A stretch of DNA of 64,000 bases from positions 4,938,501 through 5,002,500 of the forward strand of contig NZ_AP028672.1 in NCBI RefSeq assembly GCF_041154505.1. Reading direction: 5' to 3'. The notes below the pieces were generated by a model that saw nothing but the letters and a program-made list of their open reading frames with translations, did not search any database and had not been told where the DNA came from. Source of the DNA: Acidovorax sp. A79. GTDB lineage: Bacteria > Pseudomonadota > Gammaproteobacteria > Burkholderiales > Burkholderiaceae_C. Shown here in pieces: positions 18,035 to 26,676 of the stretch (the first letter of the stretch is position 1; each line of letters starts with the position of its first letter). The translations under genes and the position numbers were made by a program.

Positions 18035-18586
18035 TTACCGGACCTGCTTTTTCTCCAGCTTGCGGGTGAGGGTGCGGCGGTGCATGCCCAGGCGCCTTGC
18101 CGCTTCCGAGAGATTGAAGCCGGTTTCGGCCAGCACTTCGTTGATGCGCTCCCATTCCAGGGTCTTGATGGAGCTGGACCGGTTCGTCAGCTCCACGTCG
18201 GTGTTGCCCGCCTTGAGCCCGAAGGCGGCCTCGATGTCGTCGGTATTGGACGGCTTGGCGAGGTAGTGGCATGCGCCCAGCTTCACGGCCTCCACCGCCG
18301 TGGCGATGCTGGCAAAGCCTGTGAGCACCACGATGAGCATGGCCTCGCTGGCCGCATGCAGCTTCTGCACGCAGACCAGGCCCGAGGCTTCGCCCTTGAG
18401 CTTGAGGTCCACCACCGCATAGCCGGGCGTGTGCTGTGCGAGCAGGGTTTCGACCTCGGGAAGGCCCGTGGCCTGCAGCACGCGGTAGCCGCGCCGCTCG
18501 AACGAGCGCGCCAGCGTGCGGGCAAAGGCCTCGTCGTCTTCCACGATCAGCAACAGGCGTTCTTCTTTTTCTGTGTCGGTATCCAT
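18035..18586 (-). CDS. Response regulator of the RegA/ActR/PrrA type
   Basis: The 183-residue protein has a receiver domain with the acidic pocket 'IVEDDEA' (14-20), the phospho-acceptor Asp60 in 'YAVVDLKLKG' and Lys111 in 'YLAKPSN'. The C-terminal end 'NLSEAARRLGMHRRTLTRKL' is a Fis-type helix-turn-helix, nearly the sequence seen in RegA proteins. It is 8 bp downstream of the sensor gene. RegA proteins switch many energy-metabolism genes; here the pair sits directly behind the cyo oxidase genes. The gene name regA/actR is plausible but not certain. Confidence 0.85.
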   Translation of the reverse strand: MDTDTEKEERLLLIVEDDEAFARTLARSFERRGYRVLQATGLPEVETLLAQHTPGYAVVDLKLKGEASGLVCVQKLHAASEAMLIVVLTGFASIATAVEAVKLGACHYLAKPSNTDDIEAAFGLKAGNTDVELTNRSSSIKTLEWERINEVLAETGFNLSEAARRLGMHRRTLTRKLEKKQVR

Positions 18587-18594
18587 GATGCGCG

Positions 18595-19920
18595 TCAGGC
18601 TCCAGGCAAGGCGATCGCTGCCAGCGGCAGCTCTATGGTGACTTCGGCACCCCCTTCGGGGCGGTTGTGCGCCGTGACGCTGCCGCCCAGCGTGCGTGCC
18701 ACGTTGAGCACGAGGTACAGGCCCAGCCCGCCCCCGGGGCGCTCCTTGGTGGACTGGTAGGGGGTTCCCAGCCTTGCCAGCATGCCCGGCGCAAAACCGG
18801 GCCCTGCGTCGGTGACGGTGATGCGCAGCGCATCGGCGCTGCGCGTGATGGCCAGGCGCACCCATGCCGGCGAGGCGTCGCGCGCATTGTCGAGCACATT
18901 GAAAACCATCTGCTGGAGCGTGGTGTCCGACACCATGAGCGTGTCGGCGCCGAAGTCGTTGTCGTACACGAACCGCGGCATCGACCGCGTGCTGCGCCAT
19001 TCCTCTGCCAGGGCATCGACGAAGGTGCGCACGGTGGTCTGCACCGACGCTTCCCCGCGGGTCTCCCCGGCCGAGAGCAGGATGCCGCTCACGATGCTCT
19101 TGCAGCGCTGCACCTGGGCCTGCATCTCGCCGATGTCTTCCTGCAGCGGTTCATGGGCCGCCAGGCGCTCATCGCGTCGCCAGTCGCCCAGGATCACGGC
19201 CAGGGTGGACAGCGGGGTGCCCAGCTCGTGCGCGGCGCCCGAGGCCAGCAGCCCCATGCGCACGATGTGTTCCTCTTCCACGCGGCGCCGGCGCGCGGCC
19301 GCCAGGCGCGCATCGCGCTCGCGCAGGTTCAGGCTGATGCGCGTGATGAAGACGACGACCAGGGTGGCATTGAGCGCGAAGCAGACCAGCAGCCCGATCA
19401 CGTACAGGCTGGACAGGCCCTGGTGCAGGTCCTGCGGCAGCTCCAGGGGCAGGTGGTAGACGGCCAGCAAGCCGAAGCACAGCAGCGTGGTGATCACGAT
19501 GGACCAGATGTAGGCGCCGCGCAGCAGCACGGCCCCCAGCGTGATCTGCAGCAGGTACAGAAACACGAACGGGTTGCTGGTGCCGCCGCTCAGGTAGAGC
19601 TGTACCGTGAGCACGGCGACGTCGATCAGCAGCGCCAGGAAAAGCTCCACGTTGCGCACCACCACGGGGCCCATGCGCAGGCGCAGCAGGCTGGCCACGT
19701 TGAAAAGCGCAAGGCATCCCACCACCAGCAGCATTTCGCGCTGCGGCAGCACCAGGCCCAGGCTGTAGTGCGCCATCTCGATGGTGAACACCTGTCCGAC
19801 CACGGCGATCCAGCGCAGCTGGATCAGCTGCTGGAGGTTCTTGATGCCCGCCGCGGCATCGGCCGAGCGGGCATTGCGCTGCGGCAGGGCGGTGGCGGCG
19901 TCAGGGCGAAGGGGGTTCAT
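18595..19920 (-). CDS. Redox-sensing histidine kinase of the RegB/PrrB type
   Basis: About 441 residues from ATG 19920, which overlaps the end of the SURF1 gene by 20 bp. Residues 35-195 hold six membrane segments. Within them 'GGTSNPF' (112-118) matches the conserved GGxxNPF quinone-binding motif of RegB. The phospho-acceptor is His231 in 'SGAAHELGTPLSTL', and Cys273 in 'VQRCKSIV' occupies the position of the redox-active cysteine of RegB. ATPase boxes 'NVLDNARDA', 'DAGPGF' and 'GGGLGL' follow. The protein should sense ubiquinone redox state and phosphorylate the downstream regulator. Confidence 0.88.
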   Translation of the reverse strand: MNPLRPDAATALPQRNARSADAAAGIKNLQQLIQLRWIAVVGQVFTIEMAHYSLGLVLPQREMLLVVGCLALFNVASLLRLRMGPVVVRNVELFLALLIDVAVLTVQLYLSGGTSNPFVFLYLLQITLGAVLLRGAYIWSIVITTLLCFGLLAVYHLPLELPQDLHQGLSSLYVIGLLVCFALNATLVVVFITRISLNLRERDARLAAARRRRVEEEHIVRMGLLASGAAHELGTPLSTLAVILGDWRRDERLAAHEPLQEDIGEMQAQVQRCKSIVSGILLSAGETRGEASVQTTVRTFVDALAEEWRSTRSMPRFVYDNDFGADTLMVSDTTLQQMVFNVLDNARDASPAWVRLAITRSADALRITVTDAGPGFAPGMLARLGTPYQSTKERPGGGLGLYLVLNVARTLGGSVTAHNRPEGGAEVTIELPLAAIALPGA

Positions 19921-20716
19921 CGGTGGTCGTGGGGCGGCGGGAAGGGCCATGCCGGCGGCGTTCATAGCGTGCCACATACCAGCCGGCGCCCGCAACCATG
20001 AGCGCGAGCCCGTACCAGGTCGCCGCGTACACCAGATGGCTGTTGGAAAAACGGATCACCGTCATGCCCGGGCGGGGCCAGGTCTGCACGGAAGGCGCGC
20101 CGCCAGCGGCGGGCAGGCCCGCATCCACGAAGAAGGGCGCGGCGCGGGGCAGCCCCAGTGCCTGGCTGATGGCGGCCACGTCGCGCGAGTGCCAGCGTTG
20201 CTGCGCGGGATCATTGGTCCGCAGAAAACCGCCGCCAGGCTCCGAGATCCTCAGCAGTCCTTCCACGGTGGCCACGGGCCGGGGTGGCTGCGCCCCTCCC
20301 GTGAGCCACTGGTTGCGCTGCGCCTGCGGTACAAAACCGCGGTTCACGAGCACCTGCGTGCCGTCGTCCAGCTGCAGCGGGGCCATGACCCAGAAGCCCG
20401 CGCCCAGCTCTGTCACCGCCTGGGTGAGGACCGTCTTGTCTGCCAGCCACCGGCCCTGCAGGGTGACGGCAAGGTATTCGTGGTCTGCCGCGTTGACCCG
20501 GGGCCACTGGCTGGCCGGTGGCGCCGCCACGGGAGCCGCATGCACCCGGTGCTCCACGCGCTCCATGAGCGCGAGCTTCCACGCGCGGCGCTGGACCTGC
20601 CACGTGCCCAGGGCGGCAAATGCCGAGAACAGGGCGATGCCCACGAGCACGAGGGCCGCTTGGCGGAGCCGCCGCTGGGCGAAGGGCGCGTGCGCGGGGG
20701 AGGGCTCTGGCGTCAA
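19901..20716 (-). CDS. SURF1-family oxidase assembly protein
   Basis: The 271-residue protein has an N-terminal membrane segment (about 20-38), the conserved 'FAALGTWQVQRRAWKLALME', a periplasmic domain with 'LVNRGFVP' and a second membrane segment near 235-252 followed by 'RYERRRH'. SURF1 proteins assist heme delivery and assembly of heme-copper oxidases. It follows cyoD by 4 bp and overlaps the sensor kinase, so it is part of the same operon and probably serves the cyo oxidase. No cyoE homologue is seen beside it. Confidence 0.9.
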   Translation of the reverse strand: MTPEPSPAHAPFAQRRLRQAALVLVGIALFSAFAALGTWQVQRRAWKLALMERVEHRVHAAPVAAPPASQWPRVNAADHEYLAVTLQGRWLADKTVLTQAVTELGAGFWVMAPLQLDDGTQVLVNRGFVPQAQRNQWLTGGAQPPRPVATVEGLLRISEPGGGFLRTNDPAQQRWHSRDVAAISQALGLPRAAPFFVDAGLPAAGGAPSVQTWPRPGMTVIRFSNSHLVYAATWYGLALMVAGAGWYVARYERRRHGPSRRPTTTDEPPSP

Positions 20717-20720
20717 GGTG

Positions 20721-21140
20721 TCAGGGCGTCGAATGCCCCGGCGCTTCGTGCGCCGGCGGCGTGGGAGTGGGGTGCGCGGGCATCATGTTGGCATTCATGT
20801 GGAACATGACCCACAGCGTGCCGCTGATGGCGATGGCCACGAATACCACGGTGAAGATGGTGGACAAGAGGGTCCATCCTCCCTCGACCTTGCCGTTCAT
20901 GTGCAGGAAATACACCATGTGCACCAGGATCTGCACCACGGCGAAGGCGCCCAGCACCAGCACGGCGGTGTTGCGGTCGGCGATCACCTTGGCCATGACC
21001 AGCCAGAAGGGGATGGCCGTGAGAACGACCGACAGCACGAAGCCGATCGTGTAGTCGCGCAGGCTGCTGTGCGGCCCCACCTCATGGGGGTGATCGCCGT
21101 GGCCGTGGGCATCGTGTGCGTGTGTGTGTTGCGCGCTCAT
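20721..21140 (-). CDS. cyoD: Cytochrome o ubiquinol oxidase subunit IV
   Basis: The 139-residue protein has three membrane segments (about 38-58, 65-86 and 98-120) with the typical 'GFVLSVVLTAIPFWLVM' and 'FLHMNGKVEGGW'. It is longer than the E. coli protein by about 30 residues: the N-terminus up to residue 25 is histidine-rich ('MSAQHTHAHDAHGHGDHPHE') and there is a Pro/His-rich C-terminal tail. The histidine-rich end could bind metal, but that is only a suggestion. The start at 21140 is preferred over 21224, which would run into cyoC. Confidence 0.92.
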   Translation of the reverse strand: MSAQHTHAHDAHGHGDHPHEVGPHSSLRDYTIGFVLSVVLTAIPFWLVMAKVIADRNTAVLVLGAFAVVQILVHMVYFLHMNGKVEGGWTLLSTIFTVVFVAIAISGTLWVMFHMNANMMPAHPTPTPPAHEAPGHSTP

Positions 21141-21142
21141 GG

Positions 21143-21787
21143 TTACAGCACCCCCATCAGGTACACAAAGGTGAAGACGCCGATCCAGACCACGTCCAGA
21201 AAGTGCCAGAACATCGACAGGCACATCAGGCGGCGCTTGTTTTCATGGATCAGGCCATGCTTGCCGATCTGCACCATCAGCACCACCAGCCATACGAGGC
21301 CGAAGGTCACGTGCAGGCCGTGGGTGCCCACCAGCGTGAAGAAGGCCGACAGGAAGGCGCTGCGCTGGGGCGTGGCGCCCTGGTGGATCAGGTGGGCGAA
21401 CTCATAGAGTTCGAGGCCCAGGAAGCACAGGCCGAAGAAGCCCGTCACGGCCAGCCACAGCAGCGTGCCCTTGGCGTCGCCCAGCTGCTTGCGCAGCATG
21501 GCGAAGCCGAAGGTGATGGACGACAGCAGCAGGAAGGCCGTGTTGATGGCCACCAGCGTCAGGTCGAACAGCTGCGCGCCGGTGGGGCCGGCCGCGTAGC
21601 TGCGGCCGAGCACGCCGTAGGTGGCGAACAGGGCGGCGAAGATGAGGCAGTCGCTCATCAGGTAGAGCCAGAAGCCCAGGGCCGTGCCGTTCTCGGGATG
21701 GGGCTCGTGCGCCAGGTGGTAGTCGCGCGGCGCGAGCGCCGCGCTGGCGGCGCCTGCCGCGCCGGGGGTGTATCGGATATCAGACAT
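21143..21787 (-). CDS. cyoC: Cytochrome o ubiquinol oxidase subunit III
   Basis: The 214-residue subunit has five membrane segments and the conserved '[20 protein letters not shown]' and '[14 protein letters not shown]' of oxidase subunit III. It overlaps the end of cyoB by 8 bp and is 2 bp upstream of cyoD, which fits translational coupling. Confidence 0.95.
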   Translation of the reverse strand: MSDIRYTPGAAGAASAALAPRDYHLAHEPHPENGTALGFWLYLMSDCLIFAALFATYGVLGRSYAAGPTGAQLFDLTLVAINTAFLLLSSITFGFAMLRKQLGDAKGTLLWLAVTGFFGLCFLGLELYEFAHLIHQGATPQRSAFLSAFFTLVGTHGLHVTFGLVWLVVLMVQIGKHGLIHENKRRLMCLSMFWHFLDVVWIGVFTFVYLMGVL

Positions 21788-23786
21788 GGCTGGCACGCAG
21801 TTGTTGGGTGCGGTGGTTTTCCGTCTTGGCCACGGTGGAGGCCGGGATGTGGAAGTCGCGCTGGTAGTTGAACGTGTGGATGATGGCCGCCAGGACCACG
21901 GCCGCGAACGACACGCCCGCGAGCAGCCACATGTGCCAGATCAATGCGAAGCCCAGCACCAGGGACAGGGCCGAGATCACGGCGCCCGATCCGGTATTGG
22001 CAGGCATGTGGATGGGCTGGAAACCGGCGAGGGGACGCCGGTAGCCATGCTTCTTCATGTCCCACCACGCGTCGATCTCGTGCACCACGGGCGTGAATGC
22101 GAAGTTGTAGTCGGGCGGGGGCGAGGACGTGGCCCATTCCAGCGTGCGCGCGTCCCACGGGTCGCCCGTGTGGTCGCGCAGCTCTTCGCGCTTCAGGTAG
22201 CTCACCACGATCTGGATCAGGAAGCAGGCAATGCCGGCCGCGATCATGGCCGCGCCGACGGCTGCGATCACGAACCAGATCTGCAGGGACGGGTCTTCGA
22301 AATGGTTGGCACGGCGCGTGACACCCATCAGGCCCAGCACGTACAGCGGGCCGAACGCCACCCAGAAGCCCACCACCCACAGCCAGAAGGAGCGCACGCC
22401 CCAGGTGCGGTCCAGCTTGTAGCCGAAGGCCTTGGGGTACCAGTAGTTGATGCCCGCGAACAGGCCGAACAGCACGCCCCCGATGATCACGTTGTGGAAG
22501 TGGGCGATCAGGAACAGGCTGTTGTGCAGCACGAAGTCGGCCGGTGGCACGGCCAGCAGCACGCCGGTCATGCCGCCGATGGCGAACGTCACCATGAAGG
22601 CCACGGTCCACATCATGGGCAGCTCGAAGCGGATGCGGCCCTTGTACATGGTGAACAGCCAGTTGAAGATCTTCGCGCCCGTGGGGATCGAGATGATCAT
22701 CGTCGTGATGCCGAAGAACGTGTTCACGCTCGCTCCCGAGCCCATGGTGAAGAAGTGGTGCAGCCACACCAGGTACGACAGGATGGTGATCACCACCGTG
22801 GCATACACCATGGAGGTGTAGCCGAACAGGCGCTTCCTGCAGAACGTGGCCACCACTTCGGAGAAGATGCCGAAGCACGGCAGGATCAGGATGTACACCT
22901 CGGGGTGGCCCCAGATCCAGATCAGGTTCACGTACAGCATGGCGTTGCCGCCCAGGTCGTTCGTGAAGAAGTTGGTGCCGGCATAGCGGTCCAGCGACAT
23001 CAGCACGAGCGCGGCCGTGAGCACCGGGAACGAGGCCACGATCAGCGCGTTGGTGCACAGGGCCGTCCAGGTGAAGACGGGCATCCTCATCAGGTTCATC
23101 CCCGGCGCGCGCATCTTGATGATGGTGACGATCAGGTTGATGCCCGAGAGCGTGGTGCCCACCCCCGCGATCTGCAGCGCCCAGATGTAGTAGTCCAGCC
23201 CCACGCCGGGGTCCTGCGCGCCGAGGTTGGACAGGGCCAGCCAGCCGGAGGTGGAGAACTCGCCCAGGAACAGCGACACCATCACCAGCACGGCGCCGGC
23301 CGTGGTCATCCAGAAGCTGAAGTTGTTGAGGAACGGGAACGACACGTCGCGTGCGCCGATCTGCAGCGGCACGAGGTAGTTCATCAGGCCCGTGACCAGC
23401 GGCATGGCCACGAAGAAGATCATGATCACGCCGTGGGCTGTGAAGATCTGGTCGTAGTGGTGCGGCGGCAGGTAGCCCATGTTGTCGCCAAAGGCCATGG
23501 CCTGCTGCAGGCGCATCATCACGGCGTCGGCAAAGCCGCGCAGCAGCATCACCACGCCCAGGATCATGTACATGATCCCGATCTTCTTGTGGTCGATGCT
23601 GCAGATCCAGTCGCGCCACAGGGTGCCCCACAGGCTGAACCTGGTGATGGCGGCCATCACGGCCAGCCCACCCAGCACGGTGGCGACAAAGGTCCAGAGC
23701 ACGATGGGCTCGTGCGCCATCGGTATGGAATCCCAGGTGATGCGGCCCAGGGCCCAGTGGGGTGCGGTAACAGGTGAGGAGGACAT
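21780..23786 (-). CDS. cyoB: Cytochrome o ubiquinol oxidase subunit I
   Basis: The 668-residue catalytic subunit holds heme b, heme o and CuB and pumps protons while reducing oxygen. The CuB ligand region '[12 protein letters not shown]' includes the His-Tyr pair, '[11 protein letters not shown]' gives the next two histidines, and '[12 protein letters not shown]' binds the hemes. The length and the '[15 protein letters not shown]' N-terminus match the bo3 type. It follows cyoA by about 58 bp. Confidence 0.97.
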   Translation of the reverse strand: MSSSPVTAPHWALGRITWDSIPMAHEPIVLWTFVATVLGGLAVMAAITRFSLWGTLWRDWICSIDHKKIGIMYMILGVVMLLRGFADAVMMRLQQAMAFGDNMGYLPPHHYDQIFTAHGVIMIFFVAMPLVTGLMNYLVPLQIGARDVSFPFLNNFSFWMTTAGAVLVMVSLFLGEFSTSGWLALSNLGAQDPGVGLDYYIWALQIAGVGTTLSGINLIVTIIKMRAPGMNLMRMPVFTWTALCTNALIVASFPVLTAALVLMSLDRYAGTNFFTNDLGGNAMLYVNLIWIWGHPEVYILILPCFGIFSEVVATFCRKRLFGYTSMVYATVVITILSYLVWLHHFFTMGSGASVNTFFGITTMIISIPTGAKIFNWLFTMYKGRIRFELPMMWTVAFMVTFAIGGMTGVLLAVPPADFVLHNSLFLIAHFHNVIIGGVLFGLFAGINYWYPKAFGYKLDRTWGVRSFWLWVVGFWVAFGPLYVLGLMGVTRRANHFEDPSLQIWFVIAAVGAAMIAAGIACFLIQIVVSYLKREELRDHTGDPWDARTLEWATSSPPPDYNFAFTPVVHEIDAWWDMKKHGYRRPLAGFQPIHMPANTGSGAVISALSLVLGFALIWHMWLLAGVSFAAVVLAAIIHTFNYQRDFHIPASTVAKTENHRTQQLRASHV

Positions 23787-23844
23787 GGCGGTCAGTCTTC
23801 TTGGGCGTGGGCGCCGGCGGCCGGCAGGGCAGGGCTGGGGCGGG

Positions 23845-24906
23845 TCATTGGGCGGCGGTGCTGCGGGTGGAAATGGCGTGGCGCGACTCGAGGGCGGCCA
23901 CCACCTGGGCGGCGTTCTGCGAGGTGCACACGTCCTGCGGCAGGTTCAGGCCCATGGCGCGCACGTAGGCATCGCCACCGTTCTCGTCGATGGCCATCAT
24001 GTGGTGCATGCACATCTTGCCGTCCTCGACGCAGCGGTTGAGCACCTTGTCGTACAGGCCTTCTTCCACGCTGGCAAAGCGCTGCACGGGGTCGCGTTCG
24101 CTGGGCTTGGCCAGGGCCATGTAGGCCTGGCGGGTCAGGGGCTTGCCCTCGGACCGGGCCCTGGCGACCCACTGCTCGAAGTCGCCCTGGACCAGGCCGT
24201 GGAACTTGAAGGTCATGCCCGAAAAGCCCGAGCCGCTGTAGTGCGACGCCATGCCGTGGAACACGCCGGGCTGGTTGATCACGGCGTTCAGCTCGGTCTG
24301 CATGCCGGGCATCGCGTAGATCATGCCGGCGAGGTCGGGCACGTAGAACGCGTTCATGGTGGACGTGGCCGTGAGCTTCAGGAGAATGGGCCGGTCCACC
24401 GGCGCCGCCAGTTCATTGACCGTGGCGATGCCCAACTCGGGATACAGGAACAGCCACTTCCAGTCCATGGCCACCACCTGCACTTCCATGGGGGTGGATT
24501 GCGTGTCCAGGGGCTTGGTGGCCGAGATGCGGTCCAGCGGACGGTAGGGGTCGAGCTTGTGCGTGCCGATCCAGGTCAGAGCGCCCAGGGCGATGATGAT
24601 CATGAGCGGCACCGTCCAGATCACCAGCTCCAGGGTGGTGGAATGGTGCCAGTCGGGGTCGTAGTCTTCCTCGGTGTTGGCGGTGTTGTTCTGGCGGTAC
24701 TTCCAGGCAAACCACAGGGTGAGGGCGATCACCGGCACGATGATGATGAGCATCAGCAAGGTGGCCTGGATGACCATGTGGCCCTGCTGGGCAGCGATGT
24801 CGCCCGCCGGGTTGAGGACCACCGCCTTGCTGCAGCCGGCCAGGCCGCCCAGGGCAGTAGCGGCGGCGAGCCAGGCAGGCCCGCGAAAGTGAGGAAGTTT
24901 GAACAT
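23845..24906 (-). CDS. cyoA: Cytochrome o ubiquinol oxidase subunit II
   Basis: The 353-residue protein starts with a lipoprotein signal ending 'LGGLAGC', so Cys25 is probably lipidated. Two membrane segments follow (about 43-65 and 88-110) and then a periplasmic cupredoxin domain. The CuA ligands of cytochrome c oxidases are missing ('[13 protein letters not shown]' replaces the Cys-rich loop), as expected for a quinol oxidase. The frame is open far upstream but the lipoprotein start at 24906 is clear. It is the first gene of cyoABCD-SURF1-sensor-regulator. Confidence 0.95.
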   Translation of the reverse strand: MFKLPHFRGPAWLAAATALGGLAGCSKAVVLNPAGDIAAQQGHMVIQATLLMLIIIVPVIALTLWFAWKYRQNNTANTEEDYDPDWHHSTTLELVIWTVPLMIIIALGALTWIGTHKLDPYRPLDRISATKPLDTQSTPMEVQVVAMDWKWLFLYPELGIATVNELAAPVDRPILLKLTATSTMNAFYVPDLAGMIYAMPGMQTELNAVINQPGVFHGMASHYSGSGFSGMTFKFHGLVQGDFEQWVARARSEGKPLTRQAYMALAKPSERDPVQRFASVEEGLYDKVLNRCVEDGKMCMHHMMAIDENGGDAYVRAMGLNLPQDVCTSQNAAQVVAALESRHAISTRSTAAQ

Positions 24907-25218
24907 GTGAAAGGCGCTACCAAGGCGTTGATTCGAGGGTAAACGCGGATGTCGGGGTACCGCAGAATGTAATATCGCTAGCTTTTTTGTCCATTGGACA
25001 TTTTGTCCAGGGTCAAAGGTTGTTGCTCCCATCCGGGGCATGGGGGCAGAGCCGGCGTTGTCCTGCACGGCGCCCTGGCCCAGGCGTACTTGTCCCGGGG
25101 CAGGCTTGCGGGTAAAACCTAGGTACCCGGTGCCTTTGCGGGCAGCGCGATCACTGAAAATCAGGCGGACGAGCCCAGCCGTCCTGGTTTTTTCCGACAA
25201 CGACAAGGAGTCCTGTTC
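24907..25218. other. Divergent intergenic region between cyoA and the MFS gene
   Basis: This 312-bp gap carries the control signals of two divergent genes. It contains the palindrome at 24988-25000 and an extra half-site, described separately. The half next to the MFS gene (25020-25200) shows no strong palindrome. No RNA gene or small open frame with a ribosome-binding site was recognised. Confidence 0.5.
24988..25016 (-). promoter_or_regulatory. Palindromic operator candidate upstream of cyoA
   Basis: The 13-bp palindrome TGTCCATTGGACA lies at 24988-25000 and a third half-site TGTCCA follows at 25004-25009. On the minus strand the TGGACA arm can serve as a -35 box with TACATT as -10, 16 bp apart; a TTGACC (25011-25016) is an alternative -35. 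A protein bound to the palindrome would overlap the -35 element, which suggests repression. The regulator is unknown; it does not resemble an FNR site. Confidence 0.5.
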
Positions 25219-26559
25219 ATGAGCAGCCCCGCCTCTGCCACCTACCCCGCGGCCGGCTTCGAAGAAAGCCCAGCCTCTCTCTCCCGGGCGGACACGCATG
25301 AAGATGTCACTCCCAGCGAAATTGCCGTGGGCGTGATCATCGGGCGGTCGTCCGAGTATTTCGACTTCTTCGTTTTCGGGATCGCCTGCGTGCTGGTGTT
25401 CCCGTCGTTCCTGTTTCCCTTCATGTCGCGCCTGGATGGCACGCTCGCCGCCTTTGCGCTGCTGGCCGTGGCGTTCGTGGTGCGGCCCTTGGGCACGGCC
25501 ATTTCCATGGCCATCCAGCGGCGCTGGGGCCGGGGCACGAAGCTGACCATCGCGCTGTTCCTGCTGGGGGTGTGCACGGTGGCCATGGCCTTCCTGCCGG
25601 GTTACAAGGACGTGGGCATGACCGCCATCGTGGCGCTGCTGATCCTGCGCATCGGCCAGGGGCTGGCGCTCGGCGGCTCGTGGGACGGCCTGCCGTCGCT
25701 GCTGGCGATGTCCGCCCCCCGGCACCGCCGGGGCTGGTACGCCATGATCGGGCAGCTGGGCGCGCCGCTGGGCTTTGTCTTGGCCGCGGGCCTGTTTGCC
25801 TATCTGTACAGCAGCCTCACCGTCGAGGAATTCCTGGCCTGGGGCTGGCGCTATCCGTTCTTCGTGGCGTTCGCGGTGAACGTGGTGGCCTTGTTCGCCC
25901 GCCTGCGCCTCGTGGTGGGCCAGTCGTACGCCGAACTGCTGCAGGAGCGCGAACTGCAACCCGTGCCCGTGAGCCGCGTGGTGCGCGACGAAGGCAGCAA
26001 TGTGCTTTTGGGTGCTTTCGCCGCGCTGGCGAGTTTTGCGCTGTTCCATCTGGTCACGGTGTTCCCGCTGTCGTGGATCACGCTGTACTCGGAACAACCC
26101 GTCACGCAGATTCTGGGGGTGCAGATCGTGGGCGCCTTCCTGGCGGCGGGGGCCATCATGGTGTCGGGCTGGCTGTCGGACCACCTGGGCCGCCGCAAGC
26201 TGCTGGGCGGCATGGCGGTGATGATTGGCGTGTTCAGCTTCATGGCGCCGGTGTTGCTCAACTCCGGCGAGGTGGGCAGCACCATGTTCCTGCTGCTGGG
26301 CTTCGTGCTGCTGGGCCTGTCGTACGGCCAGGCTTCTGGCACGGTGACTGCCAATTTCTCGCCCCAGTACCGCTACACGGGCGCCGCCTTGTCGGCCGAC
26401 CTGGCCTGGATCATTGGCGCCGCCTTCGCGCCCCTCGTGGCCCTGTACCTGTCCTCCCAATTCGGGCTGCTGGCGGTGACGGTGTATTTGCTGTCCGGCG
26501 TGGCCTGCACATTGGGTGCCCTCAATCTGAACCGCCGCATGGAGCGGCGCGACCGGTAG
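25219..26559 (+). CDS. MFS transporter, metabolite:H+ symporter-like
   Basis: The 446-residue protein has twelve membrane segments. The segment 'SSEYFDFFVFGIA' after a 45-residue cytoplasmic N-terminus, the 'AFVVRPLGTAISMAI' loop and 'GWLSDHLGRRKLLG' between helices are the pattern of the MHS subgroup, whose members carry organic acids, osmolytes and other metabolites. A GGAG ribosome-binding site precedes ATG 25219. It diverges from cyoA and ends at a shared terminator facing tolA. Substrate not predictable. Confidence 0.85.
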   Translation: MSSPASATYPAAGFEESPASLSRADTHEDVTPSEIAVGVIIGRSSEYFDFFVFGIACVLVFPSFLFPFMSRLDGTLAAFALLAVAFVVRPLGTAISMAIQRRWGRGTKLTIALFLLGVCTVAMAFLPGYKDVGMTAIVALLILRIGQGLALGGSWDGLPSLLAMSAPRHRRGWYAMIGQLGAPLGFVLAAGLFAYLYSSLTVEEFLAWGWRYPFFVAFAVNVVALFARLRLVVGQSYAELLQERELQPVPVSRVVRDEGSNVLLGAFAALASFALFHLVTVFPLSWITLYSEQPVTQILGVQIVGAFLAAGAIMVSGWLSDHLGRRKLLGGMAVMIGVFSFMAPVLLNSGEVGSTMFLLLGFVLLGLSYGQASGTVTANFSPQYRYTGAALSADLAWIIGAAFAPLVALYLSSQFGLLAVTVYLLSGVACTLGALNLNRRMERRDR

Positions 26560-26570
26560 CAACGGCGGGT

Positions 26571-26628
26571 ATTTTGCTATCGAATAGATAGCTTCTGGCG
26601 CTTACTCATCAAGCGCTGGAGGTCAAAA
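26571..26628. repeat. Dispersed intergenic repeat, family A
   Basis: The element reads 'attttgctatcgaatagata', then 'gcttctggcgcttactcat', 'caagcgctggaggtcaaaa'. It is AT-richer than its flanks and holds an inverted repeat around GCGCTT/AAGCGC. Related copies lie at 38770, 42812, 53140 and 62008, with fragments at 34024 and 9655. It sits just after the MFS stop codon and before the terminator. Confidence 0.75.
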
Positions 26629-26635
26629 AGCAAAA

Positions 26636-26668
26636 GAAAAAGCGCCCGGAAGTACCGGGCGCTTTGTT
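26636..26668. terminator. Bidirectional terminator between the MFS gene and tolA
   Basis: A 9-bp perfect stem (AGCGCCCGG 26641-26649 with CCGGGCGCT 26655-26663) is flanked by A-rich sequence on the left and T-rich on the right, so it can end transcription from both convergent genes. Confidence 0.88.
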
Positions 26669-26676
26669 TTGGGGAC

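Noticed and set aside
23845..26562. 905-residue frame including cyoA
   Set aside because: The upstream two-thirds are antisense to the MFS gene; the lipoprotein start at 24906 is the real beginning.
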